Source: Rhizobium mayense
GTDB lineage: Bacteria; Pseudomonadota; Alphaproteobacteria; Rhizobiales; Rhizobiaceae
Assembly: GCF_030272705.1 (NCBI RefSeq)
Contig: NZ_JARFYM010000014.1
Coordinates: 82,233-146,232 of the forward strand
Length of the DNA stretch: 64,000 nucleotides
Direction of reading: 5' to 3'
Shown here: positions 26,533 to 36,700 of the stretch, one piece after another
Layout of the letters: the number at the start of each line of letters is the position of its first letter
Numbering within the stretch: the first letter of the stretch is position 1
Made by a program: the position numbers and the translations under genes
The notes under the pieces: generated by a model
What the model saw: the letters and a program-made list of their open reading frames with translations, nothing else
What the model was told of the DNA's origin: nothing
Databases searched by the model: none

Positions 26533-27799
26533 AGAGACGGTCGATCAGCGGTCTCCGCGGGTAAAGCCGGCGCGACATCTCTTGCCGTCACTGTTTCGGC
26601 GAAGGGTGCCCGAACGGCGCCAGAACAATGATCTGGAAGACATCAAATATATACCGGTTCCCGGCACACAGGAACCCGTGCCCCAATCCGGCGGCAAGCC
26701 GCCGCTTCGGTTCGTCATCTTTTTATTGTTGGTCATCCTGCCGTTTCTGGCGAGCGTGATTTATTACGTCTTCGTCGCTTCGGATCAGTATGTCGCCGAA
26801 GCCCGCTTCGCCGTTCGTGCCCTTTCCGGCGCCAGTTCGGACGACAAGAGCGGATCCGACAATGGCGGCGGGTCGGCGGGCCTACTCAATATGCGTTCAG
26901 CCACACAGGATGCTTACGTCGTTACGAGCTTCGTTCGCTCGACGGAGATCCTCAAACGGATCGGCGAGAAGCTCGACTATCGATCGATGTTCGCGCGGGA
27001 CGATGCGGATATCCTGTCTCGATTCCGCTCGTCGGACTCCGACGAGAAATTTCTGGACTATTGGCAAAACCACGTCAGTGCCTACATCGATGTCTCCTCC
27101 GGTATCATCACGTTGAAGGTGCGCGCGTTCACGCCCGACGATTCCGTAAAGCTCTCCAACGCCATCATCCAGGAGAGCGAGGCATTGATCAACGAGCTCT
27201 CGCAGCGCGCGCGCAACGACATCGTGCAAAGCATGCAGGCGGATGTCGAGAAAAGCGGGAAGACCTATGCCGACACCCTGACCGCGCTCAACCAATTTCA
27301 GCATCAATCCGGGCTGCTCAGTCCAGAGGCGCAAGCCAAGGACAGCAGCACGCTGCTGACAGGACTGCTTGCGCAGAAGCTCGAATTCGAAACGCGCCTT
27401 TTCGTGATGAAACAGTCGCATGCGGAGGGTTCTCCGACCTACCAGCAACTGGCCCTTGCTCTGCAAAGCCTTGATGCCCAGATCGACAAAAAGAAATCGG
27501 AATTAACCGGGCCGGAAAATGCGAGTCTGGCCAAAGCACTGCTGGAATATTCCAGGCTCGACACAGATCGGGTGATTGCGGAAAAGCTCTATGAGGCTTC
27601 GCAGAGGAACTACGACGCCGTGCTTGCCGAAGCACTTCGAAAGACGCTTTACCTAGCTGTATTCGTGAACCCGAAGCTTCCGGACGAAGCTGTCTTTCCG
27701 CATCGGATCACCACGCCACTCATCATATTGCTTGGCTTGTTCATTCTCTGGGCGACCCTCTCACTGATATGGGCGTCCGTGCAGGATCATCAGATATAA
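26501..27799 (+). CDS. capsule export inner-membrane protein, KpsE/BexC type (first copy)
   Basis: 432 residues (a start at 26513 would give 428). Polysaccharide co-polymerase layout: a cytoplasmic N-terminus, a transmembrane helix near 70-90, a periplasmic domain with long coiled coil (about 230-370), and a second transmembrane helix near 405-428. The segment SDQYVAEARFAVR after the first helix is typical. It bridges the inner-membrane ABC exporter to the outer-membrane lipoprotein. It overlaps the previous gene by about 30 bp and ends 14 bp before the KpsT ATG. It matches the rhizobial RkpR role. Confidence 0.85.
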   Translation: MQADMPKIAIEETVDQRSPRVKPARHLLPSLFRRRVPERRQNNDLEDIKYIPVPGTQEPVPQSGGKPPLRFVIFLLLVILPFLASVIYYVFVASDQYVAEARFAVRALSGASSDDKSGSDNGGGSAGLLNMRSATQDAYVVTSFVRSTEILKRIGEKLDYRSMFARDDADILSRFRSSDSDEKFLDYWQNHVSAYIDVSSGIITLKVRAFTPDDSVKLSNAIIQESEALINELSQRARNDIVQSMQADVEKSGKTYADTLTALNQFQHQSGLLSPEAQAKDSSTLLTGLLAQKLEFETRLFVMKQSHAEGSPTYQQLALALQSLDAQIDKKKSELTGPENASLAKALLEYSRLDTDRVIAEKLYEASQRNYDAVLAEALRKTLYLAVFVNPKLPDEAVFPHRITTPLIILLGLFILWATLSLIWASVQDHQI

Positions 27800-27813
27800 G
27801 CGAGAGATGCGTG

Positions 27814-28467
27814 ATGATCCGCTTCAAGAACGTGTCGAAATACTTCAAGACGCAAAACAGCAAAAAGGTAATCCTGGACCGCGTGACCTGCGAATTCATG
27901 TCCGGCTATTCCTACGGCCTGCTCGGCGTGAACGGCGCTGGAAAATCGACGACAATGCGGATGATCGCCGGCACGATGCTGGCGAATTCAGGCAAGATCA
28001 CCAAAGACGTTCGGGTCTCCTGGCCATTGGGCCTCTCCAGCGGCTTCAATCCCCTTATGACCGGCCGCGCGAATCTTCATTTTGTCGCCCGCGCCTATGG
28101 GGAGGATGTCAGGCGAGTCTCCCGTTTTGTCGAAGAGTTCGCCGAACTTGGCGACTATATCAATGCGCCGGTGCGCACCTATTCTTCCGGCATGGCCGCC
28201 CGCTTGGCCTTCGGGCTCTCCATGGCTATCGAATTCGACTGCTATCTTGTCGACGAGGTTCTGGCCGTGGGCGATGCCCGGTTCCAGGAACGCTGTCGAG
28301 CCGCATTTGAGAGTCGGCGAAAATATTCCGACATCATCATGATCTCGCATAGCATGAGCATGATCAAAAAGCATTGCGACAAGGGGATGGTGCTTGTCGA
28401 CGGCAGACTCATGATTTTCGACAAGGTCGAACAGGCCATCGAAGCATACTACAGATTGAACAGATAA
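27814..28467 (+). CDS. capsule ABC exporter ATPase, KpsT type
   Basis: 217 residues. Walker A is GVNGAGKST, the signature region is TYSSGMAARLAFGL, Walker B is CYLVDEVLAVGD, and the switch histidine is in ISHSMSM. Length and sequence fit polysaccharide-export ATPases (KpsT/BexA, rhizobial RkpS). It should energise export with a KpsM-type permease, which is not encoded anywhere in this window. It starts 14 bp after the first KpsE-like gene. Confidence 0.9.
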   Translation: MIRFKNVSKYFKTQNSKKVILDRVTCEFMSGYSYGLLGVNGAGKSTTMRMIAGTMLANSGKITKDVRVSWPLGLSSGFNPLMTGRANLHFVARAYGEDVRRVSRFVEEFAELGDYINAPVRTYSSGMAARLAFGLSMAIEFDCYLVDEVLAVGDARFQERCRAAFESRRKYSDIIMISHSMSMIKKHCDKGMVLVDGRLMIFDKVEQAIEAYYRLNR

Positions 28468-28496
28468 GATGCGACGGATTGGCAATTAGGTCCAAC

Positions 28497-29762
28497 ATGG
28501 CTCACGATACCGGAAAGACGTCTGAAACTGTTCAGCTGACTGCGATCCAGCACAGCCGCGATGTTGCCGCGAAACTGTCGGTGACTGCGCGCAAATTGCG
28601 TTTTTCGACATCAAAGCGAAGCCAGCTTTACAAAGTAGTCGGACTGCGCCCCCGCCCCCTGGAGCAGGTTATTGGCTGGGCGATACTGGTTCTGACGGTA
28701 TTGCTGCTCGTCATTCCGAACGCCGCTTCGATCTATTACTTCACGCGCATTGCCTCGGATCAATACCAGTCCGAAACACGCTTTACCGTCCGGTCATCGA
28801 CGCCGGCGCTCGGGAAAGATCAGCTGACCAAGATAACCGGCCTGCCATCGGCTGAAATTATTCAGAATACGCTGATCGTCACCAATTTCATCACCAGCAA
28901 GGATATGGTGGCCGCTCTCCGGGACAAGGTCGACTTCCAGAAACTCTATGGAAACCCGACGATCGATCCGCTCGCGAGGCTGAAGCAGGACGCGACGTCG
29001 GAGAAGATGCTCGACTACTGGGAGGATATGGTTTCGGTCAAAATCGATGCCAACAGCGGTATCGTGAACGTGAAGGTCCGCGCCTTTTCGGCTGCCGACG
29101 CGCAAAAGATATTGACGGAAGTCGTTGCGGCTTCCGAAGCCGTGGTCAACGACGTCAACAACCGCATGTGGCGCGACGTCCTCACCACCGCTCAAACCAA
29201 TTTGGACAATGCGAAGAATCAATTGCAGAAAACACGGGAGCAGCTTCAGCTCGCCCGCAATCAAACGGGCGTCCTCAGCGTCGAGGGATCATCGGCAATT
29301 CTCACCAGTTTGATCACGAGCGTGCAGACCGACAAAATCAACCTTCAGCAAAAATATGACGCGCTTCTCGCAACGGTATCGCCGACTGCGCCACAGATGA
29401 AGGTTCTGAAGCGCCAAATCGACAGCAAGGAAAAGCAGCTGGAGGATCTGAACAGCCAGGTGGCGGGACAAAATAAATCCGAGCAGAACCTCGCCGACGT
29501 ATCGGTCGATATGTCTCAGCGAGAACTGGAGCAAAGCCTGGCCGAACAGCAGTTCGCCGCGAGTATGAAAACGCTGGAGCAAGTGCAGTTTGTCAGCAAG
29601 CAACAGCTCCTCTATCTCGACACGTTTCTTGCGCCGAACCTGCCGGGTGAAGCGGAATATCCCAAACGGGCACTCTGGATCGGCGGCATTTTCGCAGCGT
29701 CCTTGGCAATTTGGGGCATTGTCTTCGGCCTGCTGACGACCGTGCGAAATCGTCTAGGCTAA
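28497..29762 (+). CDS. capsule export inner-membrane protein, KpsE type (second copy)
   Basis: 421 residues from the ATG at 28497. It has the same layout as the first copy: N-terminal cytoplasmic part, transmembrane helix about 60-82, periplasmic coiled coil (about 215-350) and C-terminal helix about 390-412. The motif SDQYQSETRFTVR aligns with SDQYVAEARFAVR of the first copy, but the rest is clearly diverged, so this is an old duplication or a separate acquisition. It occupies the place where a KpsM permease gene would be expected after KpsT. Confidence 0.85.
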   Translation: MAHDTGKTSETVQLTAIQHSRDVAAKLSVTARKLRFSTSKRSQLYKVVGLRPRPLEQVIGWAILVLTVLLLVIPNAASIYYFTRIASDQYQSETRFTVRSSTPALGKDQLTKITGLPSAEIIQNTLIVTNFITSKDMVAALRDKVDFQKLYGNPTIDPLARLKQDATSEKMLDYWEDMVSVKIDANSGIVNVKVRAFSAADAQKILTEVVAASEAVVNDVNNRMWRDVLTTAQTNLDNAKNQLQKTREQLQLARNQTGVLSVEGSSAILTSLITSVQTDKINLQQKYDALLATVSPTAPQMKVLKRQIDSKEKQLEDLNSQVAGQNKSEQNLADVSVDMSQRELEQSLAEQQFAASMKTLEQVQFVSKQQLLYLDTFLAPNLPGEAEYPKRALWIGGIFAASLAIWGIVFGLLTTVRNRLG

Positions 29763-29782
29763 TCGCGCTCGGTCGGTCACCC

Positions 29783-30889
29783 ATGCAAACTCTGCGCGAC
29801 ATCATCTACGGATTGATACCAAGGCCGCAACCTTCTGCCACATCCCCTGATGGTATTGCCCCTGCTGCGAAACAGCTTCTCATCCTGTCGCGACACCCTA
29901 ATCCCAGCGCGAGCTACTATCTGGATGAGCGAACCAAAGCTCTTGCCAATGTCCCGATCTTCATGAGGGGCCTCGACGACAGATTGGACGATGTCGATGG
30001 CGAAGGGTTATTTGTCATCATTTGCCGCTACATCAAGGAACCGCAATTGCGCTGGCTGGAGCACTGGCGCGACAACCTGGCGGGCGTAGCCTATTTCATC
30101 GACGATGATATTCCCGCCCTCGTCGCGGGCGACGAAGCCGGTTGGCCCTATAAATTCAGACTGCTCAATCTCGCCATCCGGCCTCTCCCGCGCCTCAATC
30201 GGTTGCTGACCCATCTATGGGTATCCACGGAGGCCCTGGCGGGCACGCTGGCCAATGCCGGTCACAGGGTCGAGATCCTGGCCCCGATGCCGGCAGAACG
30301 CACCCGGGAATCAGCCGAGATCAGCAGCGCAACGACTGCGACGCTGAAGATGGTCTATCATGCCACGGGTATTCACCGCCACGAGCACGAATTCCTGATG
30401 CCGATCGTCAACTCGGCAATGCGCAAGCATGAAAATTTGCATTTCGAGGTTTTTGCCGATGGCAAGCTCGCACGCCAATGGCGTCGTCAGGACATTGACT
30501 CCAGCAGAATGAAGATAAGCCCGCAATTGCCGTGGTCGTCCTATCTCGCGAGGACCACGGATCATGGCGCCGACATCGCCTTGACGCCGCTCCTGGCGGG
30601 AAGGACCAATGACAGCCGGGCAGATACCAAGCGGATCGACATAAGCCGCATGGGAGCCGCCGCGATATTTTCCCGATGCGCGACATTTGCACGCTGTGCC
30701 GTTGCCGGAGAAATTCACATCGGCAACACAATGGAGGAATGGCTGATGGCCGTCGATCAGCTTGTGGAGGATGGAGACCGGCGAATTGTCGCGCGCAATG
30801 CCACACAACAGTCGATAGAAAAAATGCGGCAAAGCGCGACACTGGCATTTCCAGGCATACGTTTCGATGGGCTCGGTGATATGGCTTGA
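29783..30889 (+). CDS. putative glycosyltransferase of the capsule cluster
   Basis: 368 residues from the ATG at 29783. Features resembling GT-B glycosyltransferases are seen: LWVSTEALAGTLANAGHRVEILAP in the middle (shown in part) and a C-terminal part with IHIGNTMEEWLMAVDQLVED, the usual acceptor-side helix region. No signal peptide. It lies 20 bp after the second KpsE-like gene and overlaps the next glycosyltransferase gene by one base (TGATG). The donor and acceptor sugars are not known. The family call is moderate because the canonical EX7E motif is not obvious. Confidence 0.55.
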   Translation: MQTLRDIIYGLIPRPQPSATSPDGIAPAAKQLLILSRHPNPSASYYLDERTKALANVPIFMRGLDDRLDDVDGEGLFVIICRYIKEPQLRWLEHWRDNLAGVAYFIDDDIPALVAGDEAGWPYKFRLLNLAIRPLPRLNRLLTHLWVSTEALAGTLANAGHRVEILAPMPAERTRESAEISSATTATLKMVYHATGIHRHEHEFLMPIVNSAMRKHENLHFEVFADGKLARQWRRQDIDSSRMKISPQLPWSSYLARTTDHGADIALTPLLAGRTNDSRADTKRIDISRMGAAAIFSRCATFARCAVAGEIHIGNTMEEWLMAVDQLVEDGDRRIVARNATQQSIEKMRQSATLAFPGIRFDGLGDMA

Positions 30890-33129
30890 TGGCCGGCCAG
30901 GGTGACACTATTCGCGGCTGGAATTTGGATATCGAGAAATCAATGAGACTTAAGATTTTACCCAACGACGATCTTGAACGAGAGATTTCTCCCGGCGCCC
31001 ATTCCAATCTTTGGAAATCCCTTGGTGATGATCCCGCCTTCGAAATTCGGTTCCCGCCTGTCCGGAAAAGGCTCGTCGTCGTTCATATAGCCGGCACCGA
31101 TGAAGCCATCGACCCGAAATTCTATGTCAATCGCGGTCGCGGATTCCGGGAAAAGGATGCGGTCACGCTGTCGGCAGGACGCCGCTTTATCATCACAGCC
31201 GACGTGGGAGCGGTCGGCACCATCTGCTCCCTGCGCGCCGACCCGGCCAGCTTCCCAACCACGTTCAGCTTCGACGTTGCGGCATTTTCTTCAGCGCAAT
31301 CGGCCGAGAAGCATATTTCAACTCTGCTCGGCGCACATGGGGAAGCGGAACGCGTCGATCTCGGTAAACTGGCGCAATTTTGGACGAAGATGCCGAAGCT
31401 CGCCTTCGGAAAGCGCTCGCCGAGCGCGGCGATACAACATGCGGAGGCGAGCTATCGGCTTGCCGCCGACCTCGCTGCCGCGCCTATTTCTTCGACGGCG
31501 GGAATGTGGCTGAGCGTTGTCGTTCCGGTCTACAACGCGCCGTCTCGGTATCTCGACGATCTCGTAAGATCCTTCGAAGCACAAAACGAAGAGGGTACGG
31601 AGCTTATTCTGAGCGACGACGGATCGACCTCGCCGGAAACTCGGCGATGGTATGAGACGCGGAGACCGAAAGACACTATTCGCTTCATTCTGAACGAGAA
31701 GAACGGTGGAATAGCGGCCGCCACAAATGCCGGACTTCTGCACGCGCGCGGCCTGTGGATCGCTCTGCTGGACCATGACGACGTCATAGCTCCCCATGCC
31801 TTCAAGGTCGTGCGGCATACGTTCGAGCAGAATCCGAATGCGAACTTCCTTTATACCGACGAACTGGTTGTCGACGACACGCTAAAGCCCACGGGTCTAA
31901 TGTTGAAGCCCGCCTATGACCCGGTTCTGCTGACGGGCGTCAATTACATCAACCATTTCTCCATCTACCGCCGCAGCCGACTACAGGAGATCGGTAATAT
32001 CCGCACCGGATATGACGGCTCGCAGGATTATGACCTGCTGCTGCGCTATCTGGAAGGATTGCCCGACAACACGATCCTTCATCTGCCCTACCCCGCCTAT
32101 TGGTGGAGGCGCAACGGCCGCACCTATTCGCGAAAATTCATGGATGCCGCGACGGCCAATGCAAGAAAAGCCCTTGTCGACTGCTTTGAGCGCCAACGGC
32201 AGCCCATCCGCGTCGAGGAGGCACTGACAAAAACCCTGCATCGGGTGGTGTTCGAGCACCCGGAGACTTCATGGCCGAAGATTTCCATCATTATTCCGAG
32301 CAAGGATAGTTTCGACCTGATTTCCCGGGTGCTGAAGGATATCTTCGAGCGAACGGACTATGCCAATTTCGAAGTACTTGTCATCGACAACGGCTCTTCG
32401 GACAAAAACGTCCTGGATCTTTACGAGCACTACCGCAAAACGCAGCCCGCGTTTTCGGCTTCGATCACACCGGAACCCTTTAATTTCTCTCGGTCGGTCA
32501 ACCGCGGTCTAAGCGCAGCCAAGGGTGAGCACTATCTCATCCTCAACAACGACGTCGAAATTATCGATCCGGACTGGCTGAAAGAGATGGTGGCCTGTCT
32601 CGCCTACGAGGGAACCGGGATTGTCGGCGCCAAGCTTCTCTATCCGAACGACAAGATCCAGCATGCCGGCGTCATCGTCGGCTTCGGCGGGCTGGCGGGT
32701 CATTGGTATGGAAACAAGCCCAAGGACTTCGGCGGCCCGATGAACCGGCTGCATGTCCGCAATTCGATGACCTGTGTGACCGGCGCGGTCATGTTGATTT
32801 CTGGCGACTGCGCCGAAGCGATCGGCACATTCGATGAAGAGAATTTCGCCGTCGCCTATAATGACGTCGACTATTGCCTGCGCGCCCACGAAGCCGGTTT
32901 CCGCATCATCTGGACACCGTTCGCCTGCCTCTATCACCATGAATCGGTTTCACGAGGATCGGACAAATCGGGAGAGCGGAAAAAGCGATTTGAACGCGAA
33001 AAGGACAATCTGCGCCGGTTGCACGGGACCCAGACCTTTGAGGACCGGGCGATCAATCCAGCGTATAGCCGCGATAAATCGGACCCGAAGATCTTGATCG
33101 CAACGAAGCTGCGCATTCCATCGATGTGA
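30889..33129 (+). CDS. large tandem-domain family 2 glycosyltransferase
   Basis: 746 residues from the ATG at 30889, which overlaps the previous stop (TGATG); a start at 30943 is also possible. Two GT-A domains lie in tandem. The first begins LSVVVPVYNAPSRYL (about residue 209) with the DHDD metal motif. The second begins ISIIIPSKDSFDLI (about 465) with LNNDVEIIDPDW and the acceptor-side CVTGAVMLIS and YNDVDYCLRAHEAG. The N-terminal 200 residues have no clear match. Two active sites suggest it adds two sugars, or builds a disaccharide repeat, in the capsule chain. No membrane segment is seen. It is the last gene of the rightward capsule operon. Confidence 0.85.
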   Translation: MAGQGDTIRGWNLDIEKSMRLKILPNDDLEREISPGAHSNLWKSLGDDPAFEIRFPPVRKRLVVVHIAGTDEAIDPKFYVNRGRGFREKDAVTLSAGRRFIITADVGAVGTICSLRADPASFPTTFSFDVAAFSSAQSAEKHISTLLGAHGEAERVDLGKLAQFWTKMPKLAFGKRSPSAAIQHAEASYRLAADLAAAPISSTAGMWLSVVVPVYNAPSRYLDDLVRSFEAQNEEGTELILSDDGSTSPETRRWYETRRPKDTIRFILNEKNGGIAAATNAGLLHARGLWIALLDHDDVIAPHAFKVVRHTFEQNPNANFLYTDELVVDDTLKPTGLMLKPAYDPVLLTGVNYINHFSIYRRSRLQEIGNIRTGYDGSQDYDLLLRYLEGLPDNTILHLPYPAYWWRRNGRTYSRKFMDAATANARKALVDCFERQRQPIRVEEALTKTLHRVVFEHPETSWPKISIIIPSKDSFDLISRVLKDIFERTDYANFEVLVIDNGSSDKNVLDLYEHYRKTQPAFSASITPEPFNFSRSVNRGLSAAKGEHYLILNNDVEIIDPDWLKEMVACLAYEGTGIVGAKLLYPNDKIQHAGVIVGFGGLAGHWYGNKPKDFGGPMNRLHVRNSMTCVTGAVMLISGDCAEAIGTFDEENFAVAYNDVDYCLRAHEAGFRIIWTPFACLYHHESVSRGSDKSGERKKRFEREKDNLRRLHGTQTFEDRAINPAYSRDKSDPKILIATKLRIPSM

Positions 33130-33196
33130 TGGTCGCAGCCACCGTCGCAACGTGAAAGAGCTGCCGCCTATGCAAACCGCAGGAGTCGTTCCGCTT

Positions 33197-33592
33197 TTAT
33201 CCGCGATACTGGTCGTCGGTTACATATTCCATCCAGTCGGCGGCTTTGCCGTCCTGCATTTCCTGAATGGCGATATGCGTCAGCGCGGTGTTCGGCCCGG
33301 CGCCGTGCCAGTGTTTTTCACCCGGCGCAAACCAGAGGACATCCCCGGCGTTGATTTCCCGGATTTCGCCGCCCCAGCTCTGCGCAAGGCCTTTGCCTGA
33401 AGTCACCACCAGCGTCTGGCCAAAGGGATGCGTATGCCAGGCCGTGCGGGCGCCTGCATCGAAGCTGACGTTGACGACCTGCACGCGGGCCGGTGCCTGC
33501 GCCTGCATCAATGGTTCCTGACGGACGCTACCGGTGAAATATTCGGCCGGCGCATTGAAGGACGGGCGCGATCCATTGGGCTTGATGTCCAC
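33197..33592 (-). CDS. small cupin-domain protein
   Basis: 131 residues from a GTG at 33592 with AGGAG 7 bp upstream; the longer frame to 33676 has no ribosome site. One cupin barrel is present: metal-ligand region WHTHPFGQTLVV (HxH plus later Glu/His) and the second motif GEKHWHG. Similar proteins are annotated as carboxymuconolactone-decarboxylase-associated or mandelonitrile-lyase-like cupins, but the reaction is not defined here. It is convergent with the glycosyltransferase gene and stands alone. Confidence 0.75.
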   Translation of the reverse strand: MDIKPNGSRPSFNAPAEYFTGSVRQEPLMQAQAPARVQVVNVSFDAGARTAWHTHPFGQTLVVTSGKGLAQSWGGEIREINAGDVLWFAPGEKHWHGAGPNTALTHIAIQEMQDGKAADWMEYVTDDQYRG

Positions 33593-33700
33593 GGCGTTTC
33601 TCCTGCTTCTACCAGCGCAGCACTTACGGCGCTTGCTCTCTGCCGTCAGCCTATGCCATCCGATGACGTCATCCAAGCGACAACATCTGATGTCCCAGGC

Positions 33701-36700
33701 TTACAGGTGGATCAGATCCAGGTCCTTGCCGATCTCTCGTTTGGCAATCTCGACCAGGCTCATTTCATGGGTGAACAAAATGGTCTGAAAACGCTCCGCC
33801 GTGCCGGCGAGCGCCTTGAGGCCAGCACTTGCGCGATCATCATCGAAGGTCTGGAAGATGTCGTCGACGATCAGTGGCGCCGGCTCGTTGCGGGACGAAT
33901 AATCCTCCAGAAAGGCGAGCCGCAAGGCGAGATAAAGCTGATCGCCGGTGCCCTCGCTCAGGCCCTCCAGCGGCACGCGCTCGCCGCCTGAGCGCTCTGC
34001 CAGCAATTGCAGAATGTCCTTTTCGTCATGTTCCTCGACCAGTCGCGCGAAGCGGTTGCCGGTCAGCAGCGAGAACAAATCCCCTGCACGCGTGATGACC
34101 GGATCGGCCTGATGCTCGCGATAGGCCTCCATCGAGCTTGCCAGCATCCGTGCCGCAAGCTTTAGCACCACCCATTGCCGCGCCAGGTCCTTGGCTTCCT
34201 GCTCGGCGGAGAGCTTCTCGAAGACGGCGTACTCGGCGCTGACTCCGGTCTCCAGCGCGCGCCGTTGGCGCTGGTTTTCCGACAAGCGCGCCATGAGTTC
34301 GCCATGCGCCGTGAATTGCCGGAGATCTTCGGCGGTCAACCGCTCGATCTCCAGTTCGGCGGCGACGCGCTCGAAGCCGGCGAGCTGGGTGCGAATCTCA
34401 TCCTCGCCCTCGCCATCGGCCTGTTGGCGAAAACGGCCTCGGCTCTCCATCAGCCGTGTGTTCCGCCGGACGCGCTCGCGCAGGCGGGCCAGCAAGGCCG
34501 GCAGATCGACATCCTCCGGCAAACCGGCTGTCAGACTGGCGAGATCAGTCATCACCGTCGCAAGCGCCTCGCCACAGCGGATAGCCTGAGCCTCCGCCTG
34601 CTGGCGTTCCTCGTCGAGCCGGTCGCGCTTTTTCTGTTCGCCATGCACCGCATTGGCGCGAGCGTGCAGCGCTTCGGCTGCGGCGTCCGGCGGCAGGTGA
34701 TCGAGTTCATAGCCGGCGGTTGCGGCAAGTGTAGCAAGCCGACGCTCGAAATCGGCCATGTCGCGACGCATGCCACTGACGCGGCGCTGGCGGTTCTCGT
34801 GCTCCGCCAGAACATCCGGCAGCTCGGTCCACGCCTTCAAGGCAACGGCCGCCATCTCCAGCGTTGCATCTTCGGGAAGGCCAAACAGCGGGACAGCCCT
34901 GCCGAACGCGTCGCGCCAATCGGCTTGACGGCGTTCGATATCCTTCTGCTGCTCTCCGAGACGCGTCAGCCGGTCGCGTGCCGAGACGATCTCACCTTCG
35001 CGCGTGCGGCTCTCGCTCCAACGCTCCGAAAGCAGGCGGAGGTGTTTTCGCAATCCTTCTGCCATCGCACCCGTCGGCAGCCGGCCGCTTTTATAGCCGG
35101 TGGCGTCGGCAATATCCTTCAGGGCCGGCGAGACCCCCGCTTCAGCAAGAGCAGCTTCATCCCGTTGGTCCAGCAGATCGCGCAGGGCGCCGCGCTCCCG
35201 GAACAACCCTTCAACCGCGCGCCGCCACTCCAGCATGGTCGCCGGATCGAGGGCAGCGATACCGGAGGGCTCAAACAGCGCTGTAAAGGCCGCAAGCGCC
35301 TTTGCCAATGATTCTTCGCGCTCTCGCAGTCTCTTCGCGGCAGCTTCGCGCTCCCGTCGCATCCGCGCCTGACGCAACTTGTTGTCCGCATGACGCGAAA
35401 CCCGCTCTGCATCGCTCAATACCGCATCGGCAAGGCGATCCGCTTCCATGACGCTTGTCGCGAAGGTCGCGATCGTCTGGCCATCGGAAGGCGAGCCGCC
35501 TTCCACCAACGCGTCGCGAATCGATTGCCACAGGACATCGCGAACGGCGCGGGCTTCGGCAATCTGCTCATGCGTGACGATCGGGCCCGTGCGCTCGGCA
35601 TCTTCCAGCGCCTGCTCGACCTCGGCCAGCTGCTCGTCATAGACACGCACCTTGCCGGAGGCCTCACGCAGACTGCCGCGGATGGCGTCGATCGTTTCGC
35701 GATGCGCCACGATCTCGGCGCTATCCGGCAGCGACGCGGTAAAGAACGCTTCGATATCGGCAACCGGCGGACGCAAGCGAGCGGCGGCCTCCTGAAGGTC
35801 CGTCTTGATACGGCGGATCTGTGTCTCCAACCCGTCCAGGCGGGCAAGAGCGGAGAGATCCCGGGCCAATGCCTCCAGTTGGTCAATATAGGGCCGAGGG
35901 TCGATCAGGCGGCCTGAGTGACTGTCTCTCTCCAGCGTCGCCAATTGTCTGCGCTCGCTGTCCGATTGCTCCGCGATCCCCTGGCCCTGGAAAAGCAACC
36001 GCCTGCCCTCTTCGACCAGTTCGGAGAGGCGCCCGCGGTCAGCATCGCTCGGCTGCCGCTCCTCCAACTGCCCAGCGTCGGCAAAGCCCAGGCGGCGGGC
36101 GAGTTGTGCAAGCGCTGCGTCGTAGCCAGCCAACTCCTGATCGACGCGGGGCAGATCATGTCGCTGGCTGCGGTAGTTGCCGGTATCGGCAAAGAGCTGC
36201 GTGATATCGTCCGATATTCGCACCAGCGTTTCGTCTATCTCAATCGACGACAGCTCTTCGCGGGTGCGTTCGGCTAGCTGCTGGGCACGGCGCAGCTCGT
36301 CCTCGGCGGAACGTTTGTCGCTCAGCCCCTGCTCCAGCCGGTCCGCAAAACTGTCGGGCATCACTGAGATATCGGCGAGGCTGACGAGAGCGGCCATCTC
36401 GCCGTCGATTTCGGCCAGGAGCGGCTGCAGCGTCTTCAACCTCTGTAACTGGTCGAGCGCCTGTCGTGTCCGTCGGCGTTGATCCTGCAGGCGCTCCAGT
36501 TCGGCCTCAAGCTCCGCGGCTTCCGAAAGCAGCTTCTTCCAGTCGCCGGATTTGAGCTCATTGTCACGTTCGGCCTTGCGGGCCTCGTCATGACGGTCCA
36601 GCGCCCGGTAGAAACTGCGATCCTTCGACCGCCGCTGGGCATAGATGCCGTCCGCTTCGCCCTCAAGAGACTGCCGCAAGCGAGAGAGGCCCGTGAGACC

